A stretch of DNA of 64,000 bases, from positions 22,515 to 86,514 of the forward strand of contig NZ_LDES01000109.1 of the NCBI RefSeq assembly GCF_001015195.1. Reading direction: 5' to 3'. Positions within the stretch are counted from its first letter, which is position 1; the number at the start of each line of letters is the position of its first letter. Source of the stretch: Sphingomonas sp. Y57. GTDB lineage: Bacteria; Pseudomonadota; Alphaproteobacteria; Sphingomonadales; Sphingomonadaceae. The position numbers and the translations under genes are program-made. Shown here one piece after another: positions 18,740 through 28,392 of this stretch. The notes beneath the pieces were generated by a model. That model was not told the DNA's origin and ran no database searches. It saw only the letters and a list, made by a program, of their open reading frames with translations.

Positions 18740-19387
18740 TCAGCGATCGCCGGACAGACGCATGTCGAGATAGTCGTCCACCGATTTCATCAATTCGGGC
18801 ATCTCGTCCGCGAAGAAGTGGTTCGCGCCCGGGATGGTGTCATGATGGATGGTGATGTGGCGCTGGGTCCGCAGCTTATCGACCAGCTTCTGCACCGCGC
18901 CGGGCGTCACCACCTCGTCGCTGTCGCCCTGGATGATGATGCCCGAGGACGGGCAGGGCGCCAGGAAGGTGAAGTCGTACATATTGGCCGGCGGTGCGAT
19001 CGAGATGAAGCCCTTGATCTCCGGCCGGCGCATCAGCAGCTGCATGCCGATCCAGGCGCCGAAGCTGAAGCCGGCGATCCAGGTGGTCTGCGCCTCGGGA
19101 TGGATCGACTGGACCCAGTCGAGCGCCGAGGCGGCGTCGCTCAATTCGCCGATGCCGTTGTCGAAGGTGCCCTGGCTCTTGCCGACGCCGCGGAAGTTGA
19201 AGCGCAGCGTGGCGAAGCCACGGCGGACGAAGGTCTGGTAGAGCGCCTGGACGATACGGTTGTTCATCGTACCGCCACCCTGCGGGTGCGGATGAAGGAT
19301 CATCGCGACGGGCGCCCGCGGGCGCGGCCCGGGGTTGAAGCGGCCTTCGAGGCGACCTTCGGGACCAGGGAAAATGACTTCGGGCAT
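18740..19387 (-). CDS. Alpha/beta hydrolase of the COG2945 type
   Basis: A 215-residue alpha/beta hydrolase. The sequence shows the oxyanion segment AMILHPHPQGGGTMNNR, the LRFNFRGVGKSQG turn, the nucleophile elbow GFSFGAW, an acid in QGDSDEVVTP and the His in IPGANHFFAD, so the Ser-Asp-His triad is complete. Homologues are widespread and mostly uncharacterised esterases; the substrate is unknown. It is divergent from the cysteine desulfurase pair with a short shared upstream region containing a TATATAGGCT stretch that could be a -10 element. The start at 19387 gives the family N-terminus MPEVIFPGPEG. Confidence 0.9.
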   Translation of the reverse strand: MPEVIFPGPEGRLEGRFNPGPRPRAPVAMILHPHPQGGGTMNNRIVQALYQTFVRRGFATLRFNFRGVGKSQGTFDNGIGELSDAASALDWVQSIHPEAQTTWIAGFSFGAWIGMQLLMRRPEIKGFISIAPPANMYDFTFLAPCPSSGIIIQGDSDEVVTPGAVQKLVDKLRTQRHITIHHDTIPGANHFFADEMPELMKSVDDYLDMRLSGDR

Positions 19388-19499
19388 CGATATCCTTCGG
19401 GACAGGCATGGGGCCGGGCGCGCCGGATGGCGCGCCGCCGATCGAGAGCCTATATAGGCTCGGCCCCATCGGGTGCAATCAAATGGAGCATATCGCCGC

Positions 19500-20558
19500 T
19501 TGGCTACCCAGCGACTCTATCTCGATCACGCCGCGACCACGCCGCTGCATCCAGCGGCGTGCGCGGCGATGGCGCAAGCGCTGGAGCGTTGGGCCAACCC
19601 GTCCTCGCCCCATGCGGAAGGGCGCGCCGCCCGGGCAGCGCTGGAGGATGCGCGCGTCCGGATCGGCCGGGCGCTCGGCTTCGACGGCGCGATCATCTTC
19701 ACCAGCGGCGCGACCGAGGCGATCGAGATCGTCCTGCGCCGCGCCAAAGCGGGCGGGCGTTTCATATCGGCGGTCGAACATGACGCTGTGCGGCGCGCCG
19801 CCCCGGAAGCGGGCCTGTTGGCGGTCGACGGCGACGGGCTGGTCGGGCCCTTGCCCGATGCCACGCGGGGCGCGCTGGTCGCTGTCCAGGCGGTCAACAA
19901 CGAGAGCGGCGTCATTCAGCCGCTCGGCCGGATCGGCGCGGAAGTGCGCGCGGGCGGCGGACTGTTGCTGGCCGACTGCGCGCAGAGCGGAGCCAAGCTG
20001 GCACTGCCGGATGCCGACTTCATTGCGCTGTCGGCGCACAAGCTGGGAGGCCCGCCGGGCATCGGCGCACTGCTGGTCCGCGACCTGGCGACGCTGGCTC
20101 CCAGCGGAGGGCAGGAGCAGGGCTATCGAGGTGGGACGGAGAACCTGCCTGCGGCGCTGGGTTTTGCTGCGGCGATCGAGGCGGGTTTCGACTGGATCGC
20201 CAGGGCTGCAGATCTTCGCGCCCGGCTGGACGCGGCCATTACGGCGGCCGGCGGCATCGTCGTCGCGGCCGAGCGCGAGCGGTTGCCGACCATCGCCAGC
20301 TATCGCATGCCGGGGGTGGCCGCGACCACTCAGCTGATCCGCTTCGACATGGCGGGGATCGCGGTGTCGGCGGGCAGCGCCTGTTCCTCGGGCAGCCTCA
20401 AGCCCAGCCACGTGCTGGCGGCGATGGGGTGGAACGAGGCGAGCGCGCGCGAGGTTGTGCGGATCAGCTTCGGCCGCGACACGAGCGAGGCCGACATCGA
20501 CCGGGTCGCCGCCGAATGGCGGACGATCGCGACAGCGGCACGGGCGCGTGCGGCATGA
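19500..20558 (+). CDS. Cysteine desulfurase, first of a tandem pair
   Basis: A PLP enzyme of the NifS/IscS family that removes sulfur from cysteine for iron-sulfur clusters or thiolated cofactors. The 352-residue protein starts at YLDHAATTPLHP and has the SGATEAIEI phosphate-binding segment, NNESGVIQPL, the PLP lysine in ALSAHKLGGPPGIG and the catalytic cysteine loop SAGSACSSGSLKPSHVL. All key residues are present. The start is uncertain: TTG at 19500 has GGAG 11 bases upstream and gives the normal family start, while GTG at 19473 is an in-frame alternative. It overlaps the second desulfurase by 4 bases (ATGA). Confidence 0.92.
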   Translation: MATQRLYLDHAATTPLHPAACAAMAQALERWANPSSPHAEGRAARAALEDARVRIGRALGFDGAIIFTSGATEAIEIVLRRAKAGGRFISAVEHDAVRRAAPEAGLLAVDGDGLVGPLPDATRGALVAVQAVNNESGVIQPLGRIGAEVRAGGGLLLADCAQSGAKLALPDADFIALSAHKLGGPPGIGALLVRDLATLAPSGGQEQGYRGGTENLPAALGFAAAIEAGFDWIARAADLRARLDAAITAAGGIVVAAERERLPTIASYRMPGVAATTQLIRFDMAGIAVSAGSACSSGSLKPSHVLAAMGWNEASAREVVRISFGRDTSEADIDRVAAEWRTIATAARARAA

Positions 20559-21649
20559 TCTACCTCGACTATCAGGCGACCACCCCGCTGGCGCCCGAGG
20601 CGCGCGCCGCGATGCTGCCCTTCCTCGACGAGAAGTTCGGCAATCCGCATTCGCCGCACCGCATGGGCCGCGAGGCGGCGGCGGCGGTCGAGGTCGCGCG
20701 CGGACAGGTCGCCTCACTGCTGCCGGCGGGCGGGCGGGTCGCTTTCACCAGCGGCGCGACCGAGGCGCTCAACTGGGCGATCAAGGGCACGCGCGGGCCG
20801 ATCGTCACCGTCGCGACCGAACATGCCGCGGTGCTCGACAGCGCCCGGGCCGTCGGCCAGGCGGGGCGCGAGCTCCGTATCCTGCCGGTCGACGCCGAGG
20901 GGCTGGTCGATCCGGAACAGGCTCGCGCGGCGATCACGCCGGGCACGGGCCTGGTCGCGGTCATGCTGGTCAACAACGAGATCGGGGTGATCCAGCCCGT
21001 CGAGGCGCTGGCCACGCTCGCGCATCAGGCGGGCGCGCTGTTCCTGTGCGACGCGGTGCAGGGTTATGGCCGGGTGCCCATCCCGGAAAACTGCGATCTT
21101 GTAGCGATCTCGGCGCACAAGATCCATGGCCCCAAGGGGGTCGGCGCTCTGTGGGTGCGGGAGGGCGTGACGCTCGAACCACTGCTTCACGGCGGGGGCC
21201 AGGAGGCGTTGGGCCGATCCGGTACGCAGGCGCCGATGCTCTGCGCCGGCTTTGGCGCGGCGGCGGCGCTGCTCGCGGCGCGGCGGGAGCGGGACGCCGC
21301 CCATGTCGAGCGGCTCTGGTGGATCGCGACCCGCCGGCTCGGCCCCGACTGGCGGATCAACGGATCGGTCGAGACGCGCTGGCACGGCAATCTCAACGTT
21401 CGCCGCGAGGGTGTCGACAGCGCGCGGCTGATCTCCGACCTGCGTGAACTGGCCTTCTCGGCCGGATCCGCGTGCGCCAGCGGATCGGGACGGCCAAGCC
21501 ACGTCCTCAAGGCCCTCGGTCTCACCGACTCACAGGCGCGGTCGAGCATCCGTCTCGGCTTCGGCCGCACGACAAGCGAGGAGGAGATCGACCGCGCCGC
21601 GACGATGATCCTCGACGCCGCCGCCAGACAGCGTATGTGGGCGGCATGA
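20555..21649 (+). CDS. Cysteine desulfurase, second of a tandem pair
   Basis: A 364-residue paralogue of the preceding gene. It opens with MIYLDYQATTPLAPEARAAM and has SGATEALNWAIKG, NNEIGVIQPVEAL, the PLP lysine in AISAHKIHGPKGVGALW and the cysteine loop SAGSACASGSGRPSHVLKAL. Its YLDYQATTP start is closer to the IscS group than that of its neighbour. The ATG overlaps the upstream stop, and its own stop overlaps the ferredoxin start, so all three are translationally coupled. The two copies differ throughout and are not a recent duplication. The role is probably ISC-type cluster assembly together with the ferredoxin; other ISC genes are not in the window. Confidence 0.93.
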   Translation: MIYLDYQATTPLAPEARAAMLPFLDEKFGNPHSPHRMGREAAAAVEVARGQVASLLPAGGRVAFTSGATEALNWAIKGTRGPIVTVATEHAAVLDSARAVGQAGRELRILPVDAEGLVDPEQARAAITPGTGLVAVMLVNNEIGVIQPVEALATLAHQAGALFLCDAVQGYGRVPIPENCDLVAISAHKIHGPKGVGALWVREGVTLEPLLHGGGQEALGRSGTQAPMLCAGFGAAAALLAARRERDAAHVERLWWIATRRLGPDWRINGSVETRWHGNLNVRREGVDSARLISDLRELAFSAGSACASGSGRPSHVLKALGLTDSQARSSIRLGFGRTTSEEEIDRAATMILDAAARQRMWAA

Positions 21650-21981
21650 CCAGGATCGTGTTCATCTCCGCCGACGGCGAGCATCGCAGCGAGGTAGAGG
21701 CGTCGCCGGGCCAGCACCTGCTGGAGGTCGCCCAGGCAGACGGCCAGCCGCTCGAAGGCACCTGCGAGGGGCAGATGGCCTGTTCGACCTGTCACGTCAT
21801 CATCGATCCCGCCGATTTCGCCTTGTTGCCGCGCGCGTCGGAGATGGAAGAGGACCTGCTCGATCTCGCCAGCCATGTGACGCGGACCTCGCGTCTCGCC
21901 TGCCAGATCGTCCTGACCGATGGGCTGGACGGCCTGACCGTGCGGATGCCGGCGGGCGCGAGGAACATGCAGGGGCGGTAA
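21646..21981 (+). CDS. fdx: [2Fe-2S] ferredoxin, adrenodoxin/ISC type
   Basis: A 111-residue electron carrier. It has the four cluster cysteines in the adrenodoxin arrangement: C-x5-C-x2-C in GTCEGQMACSTCHVII and the fourth in TSRLACQIVLTDGLDG. The acidic helix ASEMEEDLLDLA between them is the usual interaction surface of ISC-type ferredoxins. The C-terminal VRMPAGARN is also typical. ATG at 21646 overlaps the desulfurase stop. Its coupling to two desulfurases supports a role in reducing sulfur during iron-sulfur assembly rather than in a P450 system, although the fold alone would fit both. Confidence 0.95.
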   Translation: MTRIVFISADGEHRSEVEASPGQHLLEVAQADGQPLEGTCEGQMACSTCHVIIDPADFALLPRASEMEEDLLDLASHVTRTSRLACQIVLTDGLDGLTVRMPAGARNMQGR

Positions 21982-22053
21982 CGCCGGACGGACTGCGGAA
22001 ACGGGCCCTTCGCGGCGTCTCGATCGAGCCAGCAAACCCGTCTGGCCGGCAGC

Positions 22054-22845
22054 ATGAGGCGCCCGATGCGACATCAGGACTTCCCGGCGGACAGCAAGCT
22101 CCCCGCCGTCACCCTGGGTTTCTGGATCATCAAGATCCTGGCGACGACCTTGGGGGAGACCGGCGGCGATACGGTCTCGATGACGATGAATCTCGGCTAT
22201 CTGACCGGGACCGGGATATTCCTGACCCTCCTGCTCGCCCTGGTCGGCGTGCAGATCGCAGCCAGGCGGTTCGTCCCTTCGCTCTACTGGCTGACGATCA
22301 TCGCCTCGACCATGGCGGGTACCACGATGGCGGATTTCGCCACCCGTTCCATGGGGATCGGCTATGCCGGAGGGTCGGCGCTGCTGCTGCTCTGTGTGCT
22401 GGGATCGCTGCTGATATGGTATCGCTTGCTCGGCTCGGTTGCGGTCGATCAGGTCCGGGATGCCCGGACGGAGCTGTTCTACTGGATTACGATCACCTTC
22501 TCCCAGACGCTGGGAACGGCGCTCGGCGACTGGCTCGCCGATACCGGCGGGCTCGGATATGTCGGCGCCGGGACGATATTCGGCGCGCTGCTCGCTGGCC
22601 TGGCGTTCCTTTACCTGCTCACGCCGGTCAGCCGGGTGGCGCTGTTCTGGGCGGCCTTCATCCTCACGCGGCCACTCGGCGCGACAGTGGGGGACTTTCT
22701 CGACAAGCCCCTGGACCATGGTGGCCTGGATTTCAGCCGGCCGCTGGCGTCCGCCGTTCTGGCCGGCGCGATCGTCCTGCTGATCCTGGCGCTTCCGCAA
22801 CGGGCGGGGCATCCTGCCCGTGCCGGCGGCGGGTTCTCCCGATAA
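22054..22845 (+). CDS. DUF347-repeat membrane protein (COG4705 type)
   Basis: A 263-residue integral membrane protein with about eight helices built from four repeats. Each repeat carries a small-residue motif followed by an acid: ILATTLGETGGD, ASTMAGTTMADF, FSQTLGTALGDW and LTRPLGATVGDF. The repeated T-x-G-x-x-x-(G/A)-D pattern defines DUF347; the motif placement suggests a channel or metal or acid-anion transport path, but its function is not settled. Start at ATG 22054, or 22066 if the first is unused; no strong ribosome binding site is visible. It lies between the ferredoxin gene and the SRP RNA, apparently transcribed alone. Confidence 0.8.
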   Translation: MRRPMRHQDFPADSKLPAVTLGFWIIKILATTLGETGGDTVSMTMNLGYLTGTGIFLTLLLALVGVQIAARRFVPSLYWLTIIASTMAGTTMADFATRSMGIGYAGGSALLLLCVLGSLLIWYRLLGSVAVDQVRDARTELFYWITITFSQTLGTALGDWLADTGGLGYVGAGTIFGALLAGLAFLYLLTPVSRVALFWAAFILTRPLGATVGDFLDKPLDHGGLDFSRPLASAVLAGAIVLLILALPQRAGHPARAGGGFSR

Positions 22846-22890
22846 CGGCTGCCGCTTGCATCCCCGCCGCCGATCCCCCATATGCGCCGC

Positions 22891-22979
22891 GGGAGTCGGG
22901 CGGACGATGCCGTCGCCAACCCGGTCAGGTCCGGAAGGAAGCAGCCGCAACGATTTCGTATCGGGTCGTTCCGGCTCCC
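22891..22979 (+). ncRNA. ffs: Signal recognition particle RNA, small bacterial (4.5S) type
   Basis: The conserved tip sequence GGTCAGGTCCGGAAGGAAGC, which binds Ffh, is present at about 22923-22942. The ends close into a helix: GGGAGTCGG at 22891 pairs with CCGGCTCCC ending at 22979. Position just upstream of dnaX is the usual place for ffs in many proteobacteria. The exact 5' and 3' ends are estimated from the terminal helix. Confidence 0.93.
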
Positions 22980-23045
22980 ACCCTCAGCCGTTCGGGCTGG
23001 AAAATCGCCGACGACAATCGAGGCCCGCCTCGGTAAGCTCATATC

Positions 23046-24811
<1,766 letters not shown>

Positions 24812-24815
<4 letters not shown>

Positions 24816-25150
24816 AAAGTCTCGAGGAAATGATCGCTGCCGCGCAGAGCGCCGCGCAAACGATCCAGACGCAGATGGAACAGGCCCAGACCGTGCTCGA
24901 CACGATCGAGGTCGAAGGTGCGGCCGGCGGCGGCCTCGTCAAGATCCGCGCCACCGCCAAGGGGCGCATCCTCGGCGTGGCGATCGACGATTCGCTGATG
25001 GAACTGTCCGAGAAGCAGATGCTCGAGGACCTGATCACGGCGGCGATCAATGATTGCCGGACGAAGGCCGATGCCGCCTCCAATGCCGAGATGGCGAAGC
25101 TGACCCAGGGCCTGCCGATCCCGCCCGGCTTCAAGATGCCGTTCAGCTGA
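24812..25150 (+). CDS. ybaB: YbaB/EbfC-family nucleoid-associated protein
   Basis: A 112-residue dimeric DNA-binding protein, normally encoded between dnaX and recR. It shows the amphipathic N-terminal helix (MKSLEEMIAAAQSAAQTIQT), the VEGAAGGGLVKIRATAKGRI strands and the EDLITAAINDCRTKADA helix, ending in the family-type LPIPPGFKMPF. The start overlaps dnaX by 4 bases, giving translational coupling. Unlike the common arrangement, recR does not follow; a palindromic element and mtgA on the opposite strand do. Confidence 0.95.
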
Positions 25151-25159
25151 TCGTCCTAC

Positions 25160-25240
25160 CGTCACTCCGGCGGAGGCCGGAGTCTCGGGAGAGGCAGGCA
25201 TCGCTTATCGCCTGAGATTCCGGCCTCCGCCGGAATGACG
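25160..25240. repeat. Dispersed palindromic element, copy 5
   Basis: CGTCACTCCGGCGGAGGCCG at the left pairs with GATTCCGGCCTCCGCCGGAATGACG at the right. It sits exactly between the convergent ybaB and mtgA genes, 9 and 11 bases from their ends, so transcripts from either side would form its hairpins. Confidence 0.87.
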
Positions 25241-25251
25241 ATTTCTCAGGT

Positions 25252-25947
25252 CTATTTCACGCATCTCGCATAGCCGTAGCGATCGATCTGGCCCATGCGC
25301 CGGGCGATCCGGTCGCCATAGCGCCGGGTGAACCCGGTCGGCGAGATCGCCTCGCGCTTCTTCGGCAGCGGCAGGACGGCGGCGATGCGGGCTGCTTCGG
25401 CGCGGCTGAGGCGCGACGCATCATGGTGGAAGTAGCGCATCGCCCCGGCATTGGCGCCATAGGTGCCGATCCCGGTCTCTGCGATGTTGAGATAGACTTC
25501 CATGATCCGCTTCTTCGGCCAGAGCAGTTCGATCAACACGGTGAACCATGCCTCGAACGCCTTGCGAACGTAGCCGCCATTCTGCCACAGGAAGGCGTTC
25601 TTCGCGGTCTGCTGGCTGATCGTCGATCCACCCCTGATCCGTCGGTCGCCCTGGAAGTTGCTCTCCATCGCCTTCTGGATCGCCTTGAAGTCGAAGCCGT
25701 GGTGCGAACAGAAATTGCCGTCCTCGGCGGCGATCGCGGCGAGCGCCATGTTGGGGGACATCCTGTCGATCGACATCCAGTCCTTGGTGATGCCGCGTCC
25801 ATCGACGGCGTTGGCGATCATCGTCGCCGTCACGGGCGGCGGCACGAAGCGATAGATGCCGACCCAGACCAGCGAACCAATGACAAAGACGACCAGCGTG
25901 CGAATGATCCACCGAAGGGCACGACGGGCGAAGGTCTCTTTGGCCAT
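25252..25947 (-). CDS. mtgA: Monofunctional peptidoglycan glycosyltransferase
   Basis: Polymerises lipid II into glycan strands on the periplasmic face of the inner membrane. The 231-residue protein has one N-terminal membrane helix (WIIRTLVVFVIGSLVWVGIY, about residues 13-32) and the GT51 domain: AAIAAEDGNFCSHHGFD with the catalytic Glu, GGSTISQQTAKNAFLW, KRIMEVYLNIAE with the second Glu, and the GANAGAMRYFHHDASRL segment. No transpeptidase domain is present. It is downstream of, and 12 bases from, the polytopic membrane protein gene on the same strand, so the two may form an operon. Confidence 0.96.
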   Translation of the reverse strand: MAKETFARRALRWIIRTLVVFVIGSLVWVGIYRFVPPPVTATMIANAVDGRGITKDWMSIDRMSPNMALAAIAAEDGNFCSHHGFDFKAIQKAMESNFQGDRRIRGGSTISQQTAKNAFLWQNGGYVRKAFEAWFTVLIELLWPKKRIMEVYLNIAETGIGTYGANAGAMRYFHHDASRLSRAEAARIAAVLPLPKKREAISPTGFTRRYGDRIARRMGQIDRYGYARCVK

Positions 25948-25959
25948 GACCGGCGCTTA

Positions 25960-27456
25960 TCAGCGGTCTGCGCGGACGATAAGGCCGTTTTCACTGCGGA
26001 TCAGGCTGAGGCGCGCTTTTTCCAGGCCGCGCAGGCCGGCCGCCTTCAAAACCTGTTCGGGCTTGACCCGCTTGTTGTGCGGCACCCGCTCGATCCAGAG
26101 CAAAACCGGGCAGGGGCCGGGTGTCGCGGTCGCCGGTCGGTCGCGCGTAATGACGGTCGCCGTAAATCCGTAGCTTCGCGCCAGCCGCTTGTAGCCGAGC
26201 GTGAAGACCGGCTCCTCCCGACGGGCCGCACGCGATGCGGTGCCGTCGTCGAGCCGCCAGCCCGATGCCGCGAAAACCTGGGTCTGCGGGCAGGCCGCGA
26301 CGATCCGCGAGACGCGCTTGGCGCCGGATTGCCAGCCGCTGCCGATCCCGTTGACCGTCGCCGACACCGCCACCGATAATATAGCCACGCCGGCCAGTGC
26401 GTTCATCCACATCCGCCGATCGGCGATCTTGGCGCCCGCCGCCGCCATCAGCGCGGCGACCAGCACCGCAACGTCGCTGCTGTTGCTGAAGGTGACCAGC
26501 CGGCGTTGCGCGTCGATCTGCATGATGGCGACCAGCGCCGCGACGAGCGCCCCGCCGATGATGATCACGAAGGCTGTGTCGGTCCGGTTCCATCGTTCGC
26601 GGCCAAGATAGCCCCCCGCCAGCGCCACGGGATTGTGCAGGACGGTACCGAACAACAGCGCGGCCAGGATCGAGCCAGCCGACACATAGCCCATCTCGAT
26701 CCAGTTCTGGTACAGGTCGAAATTGGCAGCCCACGAGCTGGCTTGCCAGGAGATCATGGCGATGATGACCATGACCGCCAGCACCAGGGTGATCAGCAGC
26801 GATCGCGCCCAGCGGCGCAGGCCGCGTGCGATCGCGGCGAGGATCGTCGCCATTGCGACCACGCCGCCAAACAGCGCCCCGCCATAGTCCATGGTGATCG
26901 CGGCGAAGGTGGCGGGAAGAGCGAACAGCGCCAGCGCGGCGTCGCTGTTGCGGCGATAGTCCTTCTGGGCGAACAGGACATGGCGGACGAGGAGGATCTG
27001 GATCGCGAAGGCCGCGAGCTGCCAGAAATCGCCGCGATAGACGCTGAAAGCCCGCACTGCCGCCGGCGTCGACACCACCAGCAACAGGAAGATGGCGAAG
27101 AACGGGGCTTCTTCGGGCAGCCGCTTGGAGAAGGCACGGACGGCGAGCACCAGCAGGACGACCGCCGGCAGCGCAGAAATGAGCCGCGCGACGGGGATCG
27201 AGTCGATCCCGATCATATGCAGCATCGTAGCCCAGGCATCGAACACGGGCGGCCGGATATCGAGTACCCATCGCTGCCCGACCATCTTGTCCAGTCCGCG
27301 GGCCGGATCGGACAAGTAGACTGTCCAGAAATCGTCCAGCGTCGGCCCTCCGAGCAGCGCCGCCGCTGCCAGGGCCGTGACGATGATAGCCAGCGCCACG
27401 GCCATCGCCGTATCGCTGGCATGGCGCCCCCCGCCTGCCTTCATGTCCCCCATCAT
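25960..27456 (-). CDS. Polytopic membrane protein, possible GT-C glycosyltransferase
   Basis: A 498-residue protein with about ten to twelve hydrophobic helices and a C-terminal periplasmic domain of about 120 residues. After the first helix lies PTLDDFWTVYLSDP, an acidic first loop that resembles the catalytic loop of GT-C enzymes using polyprenyl-linked sugars. Later features include RGDFWQLAAFAIQ and a C-terminal part with CPQTQVFAASGWRLDDG. I cannot place it in a named family, so the GT-C idea is inference from topology. Placement ahead of mtgA would suit a role at the cell envelope. The start is taken as ATG 27456. Confidence 0.7.
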   Translation of the reverse strand: MMGDMKAGGGRHASDTAMAVALAIIVTALAAAALLGGPTLDDFWTVYLSDPARGLDKMVGQRWVLDIRPPVFDAWATMLHMIGIDSIPVARLISALPAVVLLVLAVRAFSKRLPEEAPFFAIFLLLVVSTPAAVRAFSVYRGDFWQLAAFAIQILLVRHVLFAQKDYRRNSDAALALFALPATFAAITMDYGGALFGGVVAMATILAAIARGLRRWARSLLITLVLAVMVIIAMISWQASSWAANFDLYQNWIEMGYVSAGSILAALLFGTVLHNPVALAGGYLGRERWNRTDTAFVIIIGGALVAALVAIMQIDAQRRLVTFSNSSDVAVLVAALMAAAGAKIADRRMWMNALAGVAILSVAVSATVNGIGSGWQSGAKRVSRIVAACPQTQVFAASGWRLDDGTASRAARREEPVFTLGYKRLARSYGFTATVITRDRPATATPGPCPVLLWIERVPHNKRVKPEQVLKAAGLRGLEKARLSLIRSENGLIVRADR

Positions 27457-27519
27457 GGCGCCATCCTAGCACGAAAAACAACGCTGTCAGTGGCGCACGT
27501 CACAGGTTAGGGTTTCGTC

Positions 27520-28311
27520 ATGCTCGCGCGGGTCCTGGGATTGCTTGCGATGGTGCTGCCGGCCGCCGGCGCGGCGGGCATTCGCGACTATTGTCCGGAC
27601 CGACCCGGGATGGGGACCCCGGCCTGCACCGTTGATGCGGGGCGGGCCTCGGTCGAGATCGGGCTGGCCGACTGGACGCTCGATCGCCACGCCGGCCAGC
27701 GGGACGACACGCTGCTGCTCGGCGACCTGCTCGTCCGCTACGGAATCGGCGACCATGCCGAGCTTCAGCTCGGCTGGACGAGCTTTGGACGGGAACATGA
27801 ACGGGATTCGACCGGCCTGCGGCTGCGCGAGAGCGGAGTCGGCGACGCGATGCTCGCGGTCCGCCGCAACCTGCTCCATCCGGATGGCTCGGGTCTTTCG
27901 ATCGCCCTGATGCCGTTCGTGACACTGCCCGTCGGCCGTCAGCCGATCGGCGCTGGGGACTGGGGCGCGGGGTTCCGTCTGCCCATGTCCTATGAGGTCG
28001 ATGACGCCTTTACGCTCGAATTCGTGCCGGAGGCGGATGCGGCCGTCGATTCGGACGGGAAGGGGAGGCACCTCGCCTATGGCGCGGTCGCCGGCTTGTC
28101 GGCGAAGTTAGGCCCGACGCTGACGACGACGCTGGAATATCAGCTTACCCGCGACCGCGATCCTTCAGTCCACGAAAGCCTCCACCTTGGAGGCATCACG
28201 CTGGCCTGGCAGCCGCGCGACGATCTCCAGTTCGACGTCGGAGCCAATGGCGGACTCGACCACGATGCGCCGGATGTCGAGCTTTATGTCGGCCTGTCGC
28301 GGAGATTTTGA
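27520..28311 (+). CDS. Outer-membrane beta-barrel protein (MetA/phenol-pathway porin-like family)
   Basis: A 263-residue exported protein. It has a signal peptide (MLARVLGLLAMVLPAAGAAG), then CTVDAGRASVEIGLADWTLD followed by repeated amphipathic strands (ELQLGWTSFG, SIALMPFVTLPVG, LTTTLEYQLTRD). It ends in a terminal strand, VELYVGLSRRF, whose final Phe is the usual barrel-assembly signal. The pattern matches the family named after a putative outer-membrane protein of phenol degradation, often labelled simply transporter; there is no phenol pathway here. ATG 27520 is the start. It stands alone between two divergent or convergent units. Confidence 0.75.
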   Translation: MLARVLGLLAMVLPAAGAAGIRDYCPDRPGMGTPACTVDAGRASVEIGLADWTLDRHAGQRDDTLLLGDLLVRYGIGDHAELQLGWTSFGREHERDSTGLRLRESGVGDAMLAVRRNLLHPDGSGLSIALMPFVTLPVGRQPIGAGDWGAGFRLPMSYEVDDAFTLEFVPEADAAVDSDGKGRHLAYGAVAGLSAKLGPTLTTTLEYQLTRDRDPSVHESLHLGGITLAWQPRDDLQFDVGANGGLDHDAPDVELYVGLSRRF

Positions 28312-28330
28312 GCAGGGCTCAGTTTTCCAT

Positions 28331-28357
28331 CGGCCCGGCGGAGGCCGGCATATCGGG
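28331..28357. repeat. Partial dispersed palindromic element, copy 6
   Basis: A single arm, CGGCCCGGCGGAGGCCGGCA, without the CGTCAT end and without a partner arm. It lies between the convergent outer-membrane protein gene and rpoH, directly beside the rpoH terminator. It looks like a decayed copy. Confidence 0.55.
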
Positions 28358-28386
28358 AGAAAGGGGAGCGCCACTCGACGCTCCCC
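28358..28386 (-). terminator. Intrinsic terminator of rpoH
   Basis: On the minus strand GGGGAGCG, an 8-base loop and CGCTCCCC make a perfect 8-bp stem followed by TTTCTC. It begins 6 bases after the rpoH stop codon. Confidence 0.75.
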
Positions 28387-28392
28387 CTCGCA

